From positions 1,488,001 through 1,552,000 of the forward strand of contig JAAXNY010000010.1 of the NCBI GenBank assembly GCA_013420905.1: 64,000 nt of DNA, given 5' to 3'. Every line of letters starts with the position of its first letter. The stretch's first letter is position 1. Made by a program: the position numbers and the translations under genes. Shown piece by piece: positions 33,143-43,889 of this stretch. Origin of the DNA: Collybia mongolica (lineage: Eukaryota > Basidiomycota > Agaricomycetes > Agaricales > Clitocybaceae). The notes under the pieces were generated by a model that saw only the letters and a list, made by a program, of their open reading frames with translations, searched no databases and was not told where the DNA came from.

Positions 33143-33446
33143 GGGATCCAGGCAAAGGTGGTAAGGTTAAGTTGATCCCGAAATTGTCCAACAAGGACTT
33201 GTGTAGCCTTGTTTGGCAAGGCCTTACGCCGCAAAGCTCGCTACTTTCCAAATTTCAAATCAATCCCAAGCTTGTCATATAAACACAACGAGCTAAAGAC
33301 CCGTGCCTTGGGCACGGTGCCACACAATGCTTTATCCCACTAATTGGCACAATTGCTAATCCAAATAATATGTATGACTTTATTTTGGCATGATAGGCCC
33401 TTGCTTGAAGGAAAGTATATGAGCTACTACTAATCTATGGGTAGAC
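33143..33446. other. Gene-to-transposon transition
   Basis: 304 bases after the complex I gene start. They contain a 7-base-pair hairpin (CCGTGCC-TTG-GGCACGG, 33301-33317) of unknown role. The base composition falls towards AT from here. No gene seen. Confidence 0.4.
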
Positions 33447-34255
33447 ATTGAGGTTAGGGCTGCACACCGTACCGTATACGGCATACGGCCATATAGTTTA
33501 CGGTTCTGACGGCGACGGGTTTGCCGTAACCGTAACCGTACACCCTTCGGCAGCAAGCCCGATGGCACGGTATGGGTGCCAATACGGCCGTTGATGGGCT
33601 AATACAGGCATATGGCTAATAGATCTTACAATAACTTTGTGAGTATTGGATGTATGCCCTCTCATTGTGTTGTGATTGCACTTCTTACCTCAAGGGACTG
33701 TTTTTGACAGTGGAATATCTGTAATATGCAAGAGTACAGCTGTTATTGATGATCTCACCAGGTACGTGAATCAGAACACATACCTCTGCACTGAATTTAT
33801 GATTTGGCAGGAAGTGCGCCATTCCCATCAAATGTTTACAGGCCGTAAACTAACCTTAGTGTTGTATCTTATATCCCTCCGCCCTGATATGTCGCTCCCC
33901 TTTGAGCATCCATCACCAATGGGAAGAGGATGTGATACAGAGTGCAATCCCAGCACACAAAGTAGAGGGATTGATGCTACAACCCTTCTTCTGTCATCTG
34001 GGGAGGTAAATGCATCATCACGCCAGTCTTTTGTGCAAATGCATCGATGAGGCGCATTTTCGAAGTCACGTGGGCCGTATACCCGTATCGAGCTGTCAAC
34101 GGCCGTCAATTGACGGGCCGGACAGTGGATACCTGTACCATACACCGTACCATCAAAGGGGTGCGCTTGGGTGACGATGGGACGGATACGGCCACTGTAA
34201 TATGGCTACCGTATGGCCGTAAATACGGATATGGCGTGCAGCCCTAATTGAGGTG
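33447..34255. mobile_element. Non-autonomous hAT-like element with 8-base target duplication
   Basis: A 793-base element (33455-34247) starts TAGGGCTGCAC and ends with the inverse GTGCAGCCCTA. It is flanked by the exact 8-base duplication ATTGAGGT (33447-33454 and 34248-34255). Both ends are rich in CCGTA/TACGG words that form subterminal repeats. Eight-base duplications and this kind of terminus are typical of hAT elements. No transposase-like frame is present, so it must depend on an autonomous relative. Confidence 0.9.
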
Positions 34256-35474
34256 CTCATATTGTTTGTGACATTTATATCTGTTAACTACCTGTGATCT
34301 TGGCAATTACTTGCCATGAGTGCTTGAAATTAGACTCACCTGGGTTAGAGTGTGGGTCAGATCCCCAACACCTGTGGAATTATATGTACCATTTCCATAA
34401 TATTGTAGGGGGAATGCCCAATATACTATCACAACTCTCAATATCAACATTCACTCATTGTTCATCAGATACCCTGCTGTCAGCACACCTCTGCTATCAG
34501 CACCTCTTGCCATTGGCACATGTACACCCTTCTATTGTGATGCCCAGTATTGCCACTCATATGCCTTACTTATTGCATAACCATCAGAGCACAATGACTT
34601 GCTTGTATATAATATATATACCTTGTAACCCTGAGCCACATGGCAACAATGGGACTTCATAGCTATTATCTAGAATAAGTATATAGAATAGAGACCCCTA
34701 GCAGAGGATCTGCAGAGTATTCCCCTCTGCTAGGTAAGTAGACAGCCTTTACCTGACTTCTTAAATATGCCTTTGGGTTCCTCTGCAAGATCTCATTCTG
34801 GCCAACCTTGGGTTAGCACAGCATGACATAGGATTACATTTACAACTATCAACTACCATTTTTCTGTGCCCATATCATTTTTTACAGTAATTAGCCCATG
34901 GCACAGGTATTCCAACAGATATTGTTCCCCTGACCCATAGATCCATAACCCTACAAATTACAGAATGGCCAAGGATTAACCAAATTATGATCACAATAGA
35001 ATCTTTTCATTATTTTGGGGCCCCAAGGCCTGTTTCCCACAGGTTCCTGCAGGCTGGACAGATATCCATGCATGTATGGGGTCAGGTAGAAAACCTGCAA
35101 GAGCACCTCATATGCCCCTCCTGGAGCTATAAAAGTAAAGAGACAGAACCCACTACTAAAGGAGCAGAAATCTTGAGTTAAATACTAATTACTACTACAA
35201 CCCACTCCAACAGCAGGGGTGTGAAGCAATGCAAACTGTTTTCTTGTAGTTGTTCTCATTACAGCTTATCCCTGGTTGAGCAGATCATAGAAAGAAATCT
35301 TATATGGGTGGGATTGACCGATGTTTTGACTGGGTCACATGATCAGTACAGTCATGTGCAGCAGACTATAAGAGAAGGTTTTGAGAGTGATTACAAATAG
35401 CTGACAAATATTAGTCATGCTGACCAATGCTGACTCATCCTTGAACAATTCCCACCTTGACTCTCCCATATGTT

Positions 35475-35580
35475 ATAGACAAGTTTATGGCCCATGGCTA
35501 TGCCATGGCACTGCTATGCTCACCCATGGCTCCACCATAGAACCTTCAGCTTACTGGGGGCAGAGCCCCCAGACCCCCTC
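35475..35580 (+). repeat. GC-rich hairpin motif, copy 1
   Basis: Contains GGCTATGCCATGGCACTG and the palindromic GGGGGCAGAGCCCCC followed by AGACCCCC. A related copy in the same orientation is at 39537-39650. This GC-rich island within AT-rich DNA resembles the end of a transposon family, but I cannot name it. Confidence 0.5.
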
Positions 35581-35731
35581 TTAATCCCAATACTTTATTC
35601 TGTGCTCAACCTCAATATTTTAGGTATAAGCTTTTTACCCTATAGAAATCATAATATAAATAATATTTCTAATCTAAAAGAACCTCTTGGTAAACTACAT
35701 TTTTGATATACCTATTATTGTCTGCAGTATT

Positions 35732-36729
35732 TCATATGATAGCTTTGATTCTATGTACTGATATTGCATATGAAATTGCAACATAAAACTGTCTATATGT
35801 AAATACAGGAGATTTAAAGTCAAGTCCAACTTGGTGGAGTGATTGCCCTGGGGATTTGTTGATTGTTATACAAAATCCCACCTGTAAAAGTAGTTGCAAC
35901 CTTGTCAATTTAAAAGGTATCAGACTGTTAGATGGTATCATTCAGATCCTTGAGATAAATTCTTTATGCCCATCATTTTGCCCCCCAATCAACCATACTT
36001 CTACAATACAGTTGCTTATCCATATTGTTATTCCCCTTGACCCATTGCAAACACCATCAACTGGGTTCAAGCTGTGCAATGTTACTACAGGGCACCCCAC
36101 TTTTGAAGTTAGCTTAGATACAGGTAGCCCTGATATATTGATAATATTCAGATATTCAATAGAGTACATTGTTGCTTCAGCTTGATCAATTCCTTCATGT
36201 GCAATAGAATCTGTACTGTGGAATGCCTTAGCATCCCCAGGAAACATACCCAGTACTTCTTTGTTCTTCATTGAGAGGGTCAACATCATTATATCTTGAA
36301 GAAAGGATAGCTCTCTCAGAATAAAATATATCAGGGTTTCCAATGTCAGGATACATATACTGTGTCAAATAGACCCTACAGTATTCTCAGTACAGTGGAA
36401 GTGGCCAGGTAAGGTGATATTTCCATTATCATCTTTAAGCCTCCCATGGCCAACTTCAATTTGCCATTTGGCAAAGTTTATTCCATCATCAATAAAACCA
36501 TTTAAGCACATATTTTTCTTTACTTTGAGTACCTGAAGTTCATCCTACAATGGGGAGTGCATGAGACAGGCATCCACAGTCTGTATATGTGGATCCTTAG
36601 TGGAGTTTGTTGGTAGTCACTATCACATACCACAATTAGCCCACCAAAGGCTCTATTATCCCCTCTAATATTCTGGAACAGCCAGTTGATTGTATCAAAG
36701 ACATAACAATGCTGTTCAATATTGCACAA
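35732..36729 (-). pseudogene. Helitron Pif1-like helicase remnant
   Basis: Three minus-strand segments in different frames together match the C-terminal half of a Helitron Pif1-family helicase. They are FGGLIVVCDSDYQQT (36520-36729, normally GGDYQQTLPV), then GDAKAFHSTDSIAHEG, YLNIINISGLPVSKLTSKVG and VDGVCNGSRGITIWISN (35942-36343), then VGFCITINKSPGQSL and FYVAISYAISVHRIKAI (35732-35941, normally AISRATS). Frameshifts, stops and substituted motif residues show long decay. Helitrons are rolling-circle DNA transposons; no intact Rep domain or terminus was found nearby. Confidence 0.75.
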
Positions 36730-37334
36730 TCATAATATTTGTAATATTGTCATACATCTATAGTGGAAAGTTAGTTGTTATTGCTCCAATTTAATAGAGA
36801 TCAGCTTTAATCAAAGTCCTTGGAACCAATGTTTCTACCTATGATATTTTCTCTCAACCATGTATTGCTATTTCTCTTGATCATTTGCACTGGATTCTAA
36901 TTGTTTTTAAAAATAGGCTTAGAGAGAGAGAGGAATCTACTCAAAATGTAATGTATCAGGTTTCAGGGTGGGCTTTGTGGTGATAGAACATATTATGTTA
37001 ATTTATAAAACAAAATTGCTCAGGTAAACTCATTTCCATTTTTAACTGCATGCTTTCCATGTTCTACTTTGATTTGTAATTTTATGGGTAGTATCACCCT
37101 TCAAATACCTTTTTTTTCCAGTTTGGGCATCCGAAATTGATGAGGTAGCTTGAGGGTTAATAGATTTTTTTGTTATTTGTTGACTTAGTCCGCTTTGGAG
37201 GTCATGTGATGTGGTGTTGCAGAGCAGGTGATTAGCATGTGTCTTAGCATGTTACCCAGATAGATTTTTTTTAAATTTATAATGTATCAGGTTTTAAAAT
37301 AAAGTTTGTAATGTTAGAATTTATTGTGTTGATT

Positions 37335-38294
37335 TTTTTTTTTTTTTTTTTTTTTGGTCATATAATAATATTAAGTGCATGTGGGTTTGACCCAGCTACA
37401 TGCAGGCAGAAACACCTATTACCACTAAGTAATCTGTAATGGGCCATCAGGGTGGAGCTGTACACTAAGTTGCTCTCTAGGTCATATTACAGGTCTAGAC
37501 TGAGGATACCTGCAGTCCAACAGTATTGTACTGTACCATGTCTGAACCTCCCAATGCCTTAAAGGTTTGCCTTCACTTGTCAGGGCATGGTCCCCTCCCT
37601 TCATGTTGGTACCCTGTTCCACTCCCCCCCTTGTATTTTCAGGTCACCCTGGAAACCCATTACTCCCCCCCAGTGTTGAAGATAAATGTCCAATCTAAAT
37701 GAATGACCCATACCTCAAACCTGCTCCCCCTCTCCTGAATCCCCCCTATTACTTTCCCCCCTGTTCCACACTGCTCTCCCAAAGTGATGACTCCCCTCAA
37801 AATGAGGCTGCCAAATCCCACCATTGGTCAATAAACTGGCATTCTCCCCAAGAGGTGTGCTCTGTGCAGGGACAGTAGCTGATCAGGGGCCAGACCCCTT
37901 CCTCCTTTTGTGTTTGGGTGTAGTGGTTAAGCAAGTACGAATGAATCATCAAAAATGTTGGTGGTGATGCTCCCTAAGGATCTGCGCAAAGCAGAGTACA
38001 GGAGTTGTGGTGTCCTCATGTGGCCTGGTAGTTGATGAGGTGGATGTGAACAGATTAGTGAAGCCCCCTGTACAGGCAAGATGAGATGACCCTGCAGATA
38101 GTCAGGATCAGCTCTGATAAGTTAGAAATTTGGATATGGTGTAAAAGGATAGTGGCCCAGGCTGAAAGAGTGGTCTGATGAAAGGTGATGTTGATTAGGG
38201 ATGAGGTGTTAGGTAGTTTAGGGATGACCTAGTGCAGGAGGGACAAATTCCCATGGTCGGATGGTGGTGGTAAAAGATCAAGAAGCGTCGTTTG
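37335..38294 (-). mobile_element. Poly(A)-tailed retroposon, copy 1
   Basis: A 960-base element on the minus strand; its poly(A) tail appears as poly(T) at 37335-37355. It is flanked by an exact 13-base duplication TATTGTGTTGATT (37322-37334 and 38295-38307), as left by LINE-driven target-primed reverse transcription. Similar copies are at 40334-41140 (opposite orientation) and 62748-63558. This copy has an extra segment of about 120 bases (37440-37583) missing from the other two; GGGC occurs at both edges of the missing piece. No reverse transcriptase frame, so it is non-autonomous. Confidence 0.8.
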
Positions 38295-38522
38295 TATTGT
38301 GTTGATTAAGGGCTTTGCAACAGAGTTGAGTCTTTTCCATTTTTGTCTGTATGCTGTTGAGTTAAGGATAACAGACAATATTTGTTGGTTTAGTCCACTT
38401 TAGAGGTCATGTGATGTTGGTGTCATCTGTGTTGCAGAACAGGTGATGATGTTTTGTTTGGAGGCAGGTGACTTGAGCTGATTACGAGTTCTTTATCAAC
38501 CCAGTTTTCAGGCAAAAAGTTG

Positions 38523-38542
38523 ATTCATTCATTCATTCATTC
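38523..38542. repeat. ATTC microsatellite
   Basis: Five perfect ATTC units in AT-rich transposon-derived sequence. Confidence 0.9.
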
Positions 38543-39536
38543 ATATTTCAACACTGCAGGAAAATATTTCCATAATGGGTTTTTTCTTCTCTTATAGCTT
38601 TTTACAGCATTTCTCCACAAATACAAAGTATTGTGACATAATTGGGATGCTTACATAATGCTCTTGATGATGCCATCAAAATTATGCATATCCAATATTT
38701 CAAAGCATTGTGTTTCAAATTTTATTTTGTGTTTTTCTCCATAACCAGTAAAGCTATTAACTTTGTCTTTATATGTTTGGAATGTACAAACATGGCTCTA
38801 CAATTTCCTTGTTGAGCATATTTTTCCCACAGTCCATTTTGAGTGAAATATCAGAAATGTCCAGATTCAGCTAGTTTTGAAGGTCTGTGTGTTATGTCAG
38901 GGGTGAACAAACATTTTATAACAACAATGACTCTGACCAAATATGACCCTTGTGGGAAATTACACTAAACATTGGAATAATCAACAACTACTACTATATT
39001 TACCTGAAATACAAATAAAATTAATTTCTCTATTTACTGACACATGTCACATGATCTATTCCACCACATAAGTATACCAAATACATGACAACAATCTGAA
39101 CACTTATTTAGTGTACATGATCCTGGTAAAAGTTAGTTCTGATGGTTTTCGTGTTTTCTCCATGACCAGGCAAGCTATGGCATTGGGTTTTGTGCACAGG
39201 CATTGCTTGTTTACTTGGTAACATTTTCCCATGGTCACATGACCTCTATAAACTATCATCTACATTATTTCTAGTCATTTTTACAACTTGCTGAATGTGG
39301 AATGGACTTATTTCTTGAAAGAAAAGAAATAAAGAACAAGTACCTGCCACACAGTGTGTTGGCCCACTCCACCCAAGTTTGAGCAGGTGACAAAGCATGT
39401 GACTCACCACAACTTTTCCCACTTTGTCATCCTTTGTCAGCACTCTACTTAAAAGACAACTTTTTACTGCTCTGTCAGACTTAGTCAGTGCTTAGTCAGG
39501 ATTAGTCACAATCAAACACACACGGCCATAGTACTT

Positions 39537-39650
39537 TAATATAGACAGACAAGCTAATGGCCTGTGGCTACGCCATGGCACTGTGGCACTGGGCCATGGT
39601 TCATCACAAATCCTTGGCTTGCCAGGGGCTCTGCCCCCAGACCCCCCCTT
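39537..39650 (+). repeat. GC-rich hairpin motif, copy 2
   Basis: Shares with 35475-35580 the order GGCTACGCCATGGCACTG, GGGGCTCTGCCCCC and AGACCCCCC. Upstream of both copies are GTCA/TTAGTCA-rich stretches. The shared order shows two members of one family, diverged by many transitions. Confidence 0.5.
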
Positions 39651-40333
39651 CATTCCAGAATTTTTATCACACATCACATCTCAAAAATTTAGTCAGTGCC
39701 TTCACTTTCATAGAGAAATCTTATATACTGTATCCAGCATTTTATATAACCCAATATCCTATAAAACCCCATATTGTATCACTTCAGTTGCACCTCAATC
39801 CTTGTCTTTATCTTGGAACTTCTTTGGAGCCAGTTACTCTATTGTATCCTATTGCACCCTATTGCACATACCTGGAAACAAAACATACACTCTCAGCTTA
39901 CCATTTTTATTTCTATCTCATTCATATAGCCCATATCATATTTATAATCACTCTTTACCTCTTAAGGCTCCAATTGTTTCATTTGTTTACTGTTTACTAT
40001 TTCTGTTTGGTTTACTCACCACCTATCTAAATGCTAAACTATTGGTAAACAAACAGTAGTAAATTGTCACTATGAGTGGTGGGGTGGTGATACTACAGCA
40101 TGCTATATCCATATTTACATCATATAGCTTCCTATAATTGGCAAATTACAACTGGCATATATTATAAATATCCATTCCATGGCTGTTAAGGAGATATGTA
40201 CTTATATAAAAGACAGCCAAGGCCTCTTAGATTTTTTCAAACTTCATCATTTGTTTGCTGATGGTCCATTACCATTTACTTGATGCATTAATGTTTATTT
40301 GAGTCTTTCTGTCCTCAATGGCCTTCTTGTTTG

Positions 40334-41140
40334 ACGCTTCTTGATCTTTTACCACCACCATCCAACCATGGGAATTTGTCCCTCCTGCACTAGGTCATCC
40401 CTAAACTACCTAACACCTCATCCCTAATCAACATCACCTTTCATCAGACCACTCTTTCAGCCTGGGCCACTATCCTTTTACACCATATCCAAATTTCTAA
40501 CTTATCAGAGCTGATCCTGACTATCTGCAGGGTCATCTCATCTTGCCTGTACAGGGGGCTTCACTAATCTGTTCACATCCACCTCATCAACTACCAGGCC
40601 ACACAAGGACACCACAACTCCTGTACTCTGCTTTGCACAGATCCTTAGGGAGCATCACCACCAACATTTTTGATGATTCATTCGTACTTGCTTAACCACT
40701 ACACCCAAACACAAAAGGAGGAAGGGGTCTGGCCCCTGATCAGCTACTGTCCCTGCACAGAGCACACCTCTTGGGGAGAATGCCAGTTTATTGACCAATG
40801 GTGGGATTTGGCAGCCTCATTTTGAGGGGAGTCATCACTTTGGGAGAGCAGTGTGGAACAGGGGGGAAAGTAATAGGGGGGATTCAGGAGAGGGGGAGCA
40901 GGTTTGAGGTATAGGTCATTCATTTAGATTGGACATTTATCTTCAACACTGGGGGGGGGAGTAATGGGTTTCCAGGGTGACCTGAAAATACAAGGGGGGG
41001 AGTGGAACGGGGTACCAACATGAAGGGAGGGGACCATGCCCATTACAGATTACTTAGTGGTAATAGGTGTTTCTGCCTGCATGTAGCTGGGTCAAACCCA
41101 CATGCACCTAATATTATTATATGACCCAAAAAAAAAAAAA
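40334..41140 (+). mobile_element. Poly(A)-tailed retroposon, copy 2
   Basis: Plus-oriented copy running from ACGCTTCTTGATCTTTTACC to a poly(A) tail at about 41128-41141. It is very similar to the reverse complements of 37335-38294 and 62748-63558. The word CTTGTTTG flanks it on both sides (40326-40333 and 41147-41154), a possible but short target duplication separated from the tail by GATCA. It lacks the extra segment of copy 1. Confidence 0.75.
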
Positions 41141-41825
41141 AGATCACTTGTTTGTCCATATCTAGCCATCAGACTCACTATTGCACAGCTTGCATAGCCT
41201 CACTGTTATACCTATTATTCTGACACACACTGCTTTAACCCCTTGACAGATAGTAGTTTACTCTAGACTAACATATCACAGATGTATTGTTGCATCAGTA
41301 GAGTTACTGACATCAGATTCTGTTGTTATTTGAGGCATAGGCACAATGTACTGTATATAAGGTGCCCCTTCCTCTCCATGGAAGGGCACCTTTGCAATAG
41401 GGTTGGGCTGGGTTCTCTACTCATGGTCAAGCCTCTAGTGCTCTATGCTCATCCTTCCCTGCATGGTTGTTTGTACTGTGTATACTGCTCCCTGTCTGAG
41501 CCTCTTGGCAACATAACCCCTTACAGAAGTGCAACAAGTATTTGGCAAGCTCAAATGCGTGGTCATATTATATCTTCATGTTGTGTACCCATCAGGCCTT
41601 CCATCATGTCAAGCTACTCCTGTACCCTACAATCTAATTCTAGGACAATGCCTGTCAAGTGTTCCAGAACCAAACTTATCAACAACAAAAAGTAATATAA
41701 AGTTGAAGAGATTCTGGATAGCTAGTTCTATTGCAACAACCTGGTTCTAGAAATATAAAAGAAAAGTTAATCAAAAAAAAAACATAAGGACTTGTATCTG
41801 CCAGTAATGGCCCTCTACCTCAAGT

Positions 41826-42440
41826 CACCTGTTCAAACAGCTCAAGTCACCATAACCACCACATCACATGACCTCTAAAGCACACTAAGTCAATAAATAT
41901 TAACCCATTTGTATGCACACTTCCTCATAAATTTCAGATGCTCAAACTAAATTATAAAAAATACATTCAAATGGTGCTACTGCTCATGAAATTACAGACA
42001 GGCAAAAATGAAAATGACTTTTACCTGACCAATTCTGCTACAAAGCCTTTAATTCACACAATATATTCCAAACAAACCTATTTTAATTACATCATATTAC
42101 ATTATATTTGTTTAAAAAAAATGTTCTATCAAGGTCATAATCACATGCTAAGTTGCCTGCCTCACAACAAACATAATCACCTGCTTTACAGCACAGGATA
42201 ACCCCAACTAAAGTGGACTAAAGTCAACAAATATTATCTGTTATCCTTAACTTTTTTGTGTATGTATACTGCCTGACAAGTTTCAGATGCTCAACTAAAA
42301 TAGTAAAATAGATATTTAAATGGTGCTACTGCTTATAAAATTACAAAAATCAAGAATATACAGACAAACATGGAAATGACTTTACCTAATCAATTCTGCC
42401 ATCAAGCCTTTAATCAATGCAATGTATTCTAAGATTACAA
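41826..42440. repeat. Degenerate tandem duplication of about 350 bases
   Basis: Two neighbouring stretches share the order 'AGTCAA(T/C)AAATATTA', 'TTTCAGATGCTCAA', 'AAATGGTGCTACTGCT' and 'AA(T/A)TTCTGC(T/C)A...AAGCCTTTAAT', starting near 41890 and 42225. Many substitutions separate them, so the duplication is old. Confidence 0.5.
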
Positions 42441-42610
42441 ATCCTGTTTTAAAACCTGATATATTATACCCTAAAAAAAAATCTCTTTCCACCAAATATA
42501 ATGATATAAACTCTTCTAAAATACTGGAAATGCTAAGGTATGAATACCACATTATAAATTCTATTGCACATGACAGAATTGATGGAGCCACAGCAATGTA
42601 TCCTAAATGA
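42422..42610 (+). pseudogene. Second Helitron helicase fragment
   Basis: The open stretch includes ILYPKKKSLSTKYNDINSSK and YHIINSIAHDRIDGATAMYP. This resembles the segment of Helitron Pif1-like helicases that contains a YPxNKDV-type motif and the SIAHEGID-like stretch also seen at 36170-36340 on the other strand. It is only a short, degenerate piece. Confidence 0.4.
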
Positions 42611-43167
42611 ATACTTGAACTCTATCCATGGATCAGAGCTACCTCTTTCTAAGCTTATATTTAAAGCAACTGGAATCTAGTGCAAACAACCAAGTGAAAT
42701 AGTGTAATTGATTAAAAGAAAATATAATGGGTAGAAACATTGATTTCAGGAATTTGAGAAGAACTGATATTTGTTAAATTAAGCTAATGATAATTACCTT
42801 TTCATGATGGATTATGTATGGCAACTAACAAATGTGTTAGGATAATAACTATACAATGTTGAATCTGACCTTAGACTATTTGTATCCACTGTTTGAGTTA
42901 CAGTTCAACCAAGTTATATACATATACATGATTGTTTATCTGCAGAGGGGAAATGTAGACATAATTATGGCAATAACACAAATATGGATGTGCCAGGGTA
43001 GGTTTGTAAAACCAGGAAGACAGGGTGAGATAGGATATGACAATAATGCATAAGGTGGTTGACTAACTGCTGGATTGGAATAGTAAAGGGCCATATCTGG
43101 AAGCAGGACTGAGGTGATATTATGACATCGCTTCTTGACTTGTTACCACGATGTGCACAGCCACTGT

Positions 43168-43430
43168 TGATAGGGCCCGAAATTGTTTGCACTTATAAAG
43201 TCGACAAGTAAGGCTATTAGTATCATTTCTAATAACCAAGTAAACGGTAATAAAGGATTAGAGTTGAGCTCCAAGACGGCTAATCAGAGTGAACTAGTCT
43301 AATGGATAATACACTATCAGTACAGAGGACTATGAGTATGGTCTATTATTAGTCCTATTCACCATGCCTGGTTACAACCTCGGTGTCTTAGTTCATAAGT
43401 AACCGTTGTAGTATGATATCATTAGTCCGG
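43168..43430 (+). repeat. Element B, truncated 5' LTR
   Basis: Begins TGATAGGGCCCG after the duplicated ACTGT. It matches 56214-56476 almost exactly; the differences are T/C near 43260 and G/A at about 43429, both in CpG context. It breaks off where element A's LTR starts (43431). Confidence 0.9.
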
Positions 43431-43878
43431 TGTAAGGGCAACTCCGGCGGAGTGCGCGCGAACTTAGTAGAGCGGGCCGACGCTGAGGAGGGGATCCTAA
43501 GAGAATACTCTGAGGAGCCTCCATCAGGGGGGGTGTGCTATATACCTAGTACTACATTAAATACACGTTCCCGGTGCAGTACGACGACACGCGTTGGGCT
43601 AGCGAAGGTCACGTGACCGTGCCCTTGATAGTCCGAACAAGTGCGAAGTCTGGCGGCGAACTGCGCGCGAAGTAGAGAGTGGGGGTGTGTGTGGGCGTAG
43701 GTAATGAACGTGCGATGTAGTGAATGTAATTGAGTGAGCGCGAAGTAAGCAGAGAAATTGTATCGTAAGTCGGCGGGATGACTGAGTCGCGAATCGGCAA
43801 AGTAGAAGTCGGCGGAGTGAGATTCGGCGAAGTAAGGCTAGATCAGCGAAGTAAGGCGGAAATGGAGTTCCCCTTACA
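43431..43878 (-). repeat. Element A 3' LTR
   Basis: 448 bases, TG...CA termini, 98.4% identical to 49164-49611. It joins the polypurine tract AAGGGGGGTAA (minus strand, 43879-43889), which directly abuts the pol stop codon (43890-43892). Confidence 0.93.
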
Positions 43879-43889
43879 TTACCCCCCTT

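Larger units (their letters stand above)
34256..43110. other. Decayed, CpG-depleted transposon graveyard
   Basis: About 8.9 kb of AT-rich sequence in which CG dinucleotides are almost absent while TG and CA are frequent, unlike the gene block and unlike element A. It contains Helitron helicase remnants, related GC-rich hairpin motifs, two copies of a poly(A)-tailed retroposon, an ATTC microsatellite and degenerate internal duplications, all listed separately. No intact gene was recognised. Sequence such as GTCCACTTTAGAGGTCATGTG recurs in both orientations (about 37190, 38390, 41860), so this is a pile of related old elements. Confidence 0.75.

Noticed and set aside
33301..33317. Hairpin CCGTGCC-TTG-GGCACGG as a Helitron 3' end
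   Set aside because: No CTRR follows at the expected distance on either strand, and no TC start was found.
40326..41154. CTTGTTTG as a firm target duplication of retroposon copy 2
   Set aside because: Only 8 bases, and separated from the poly(A) tail by GATCA; could be chance. Kept as tentative only.
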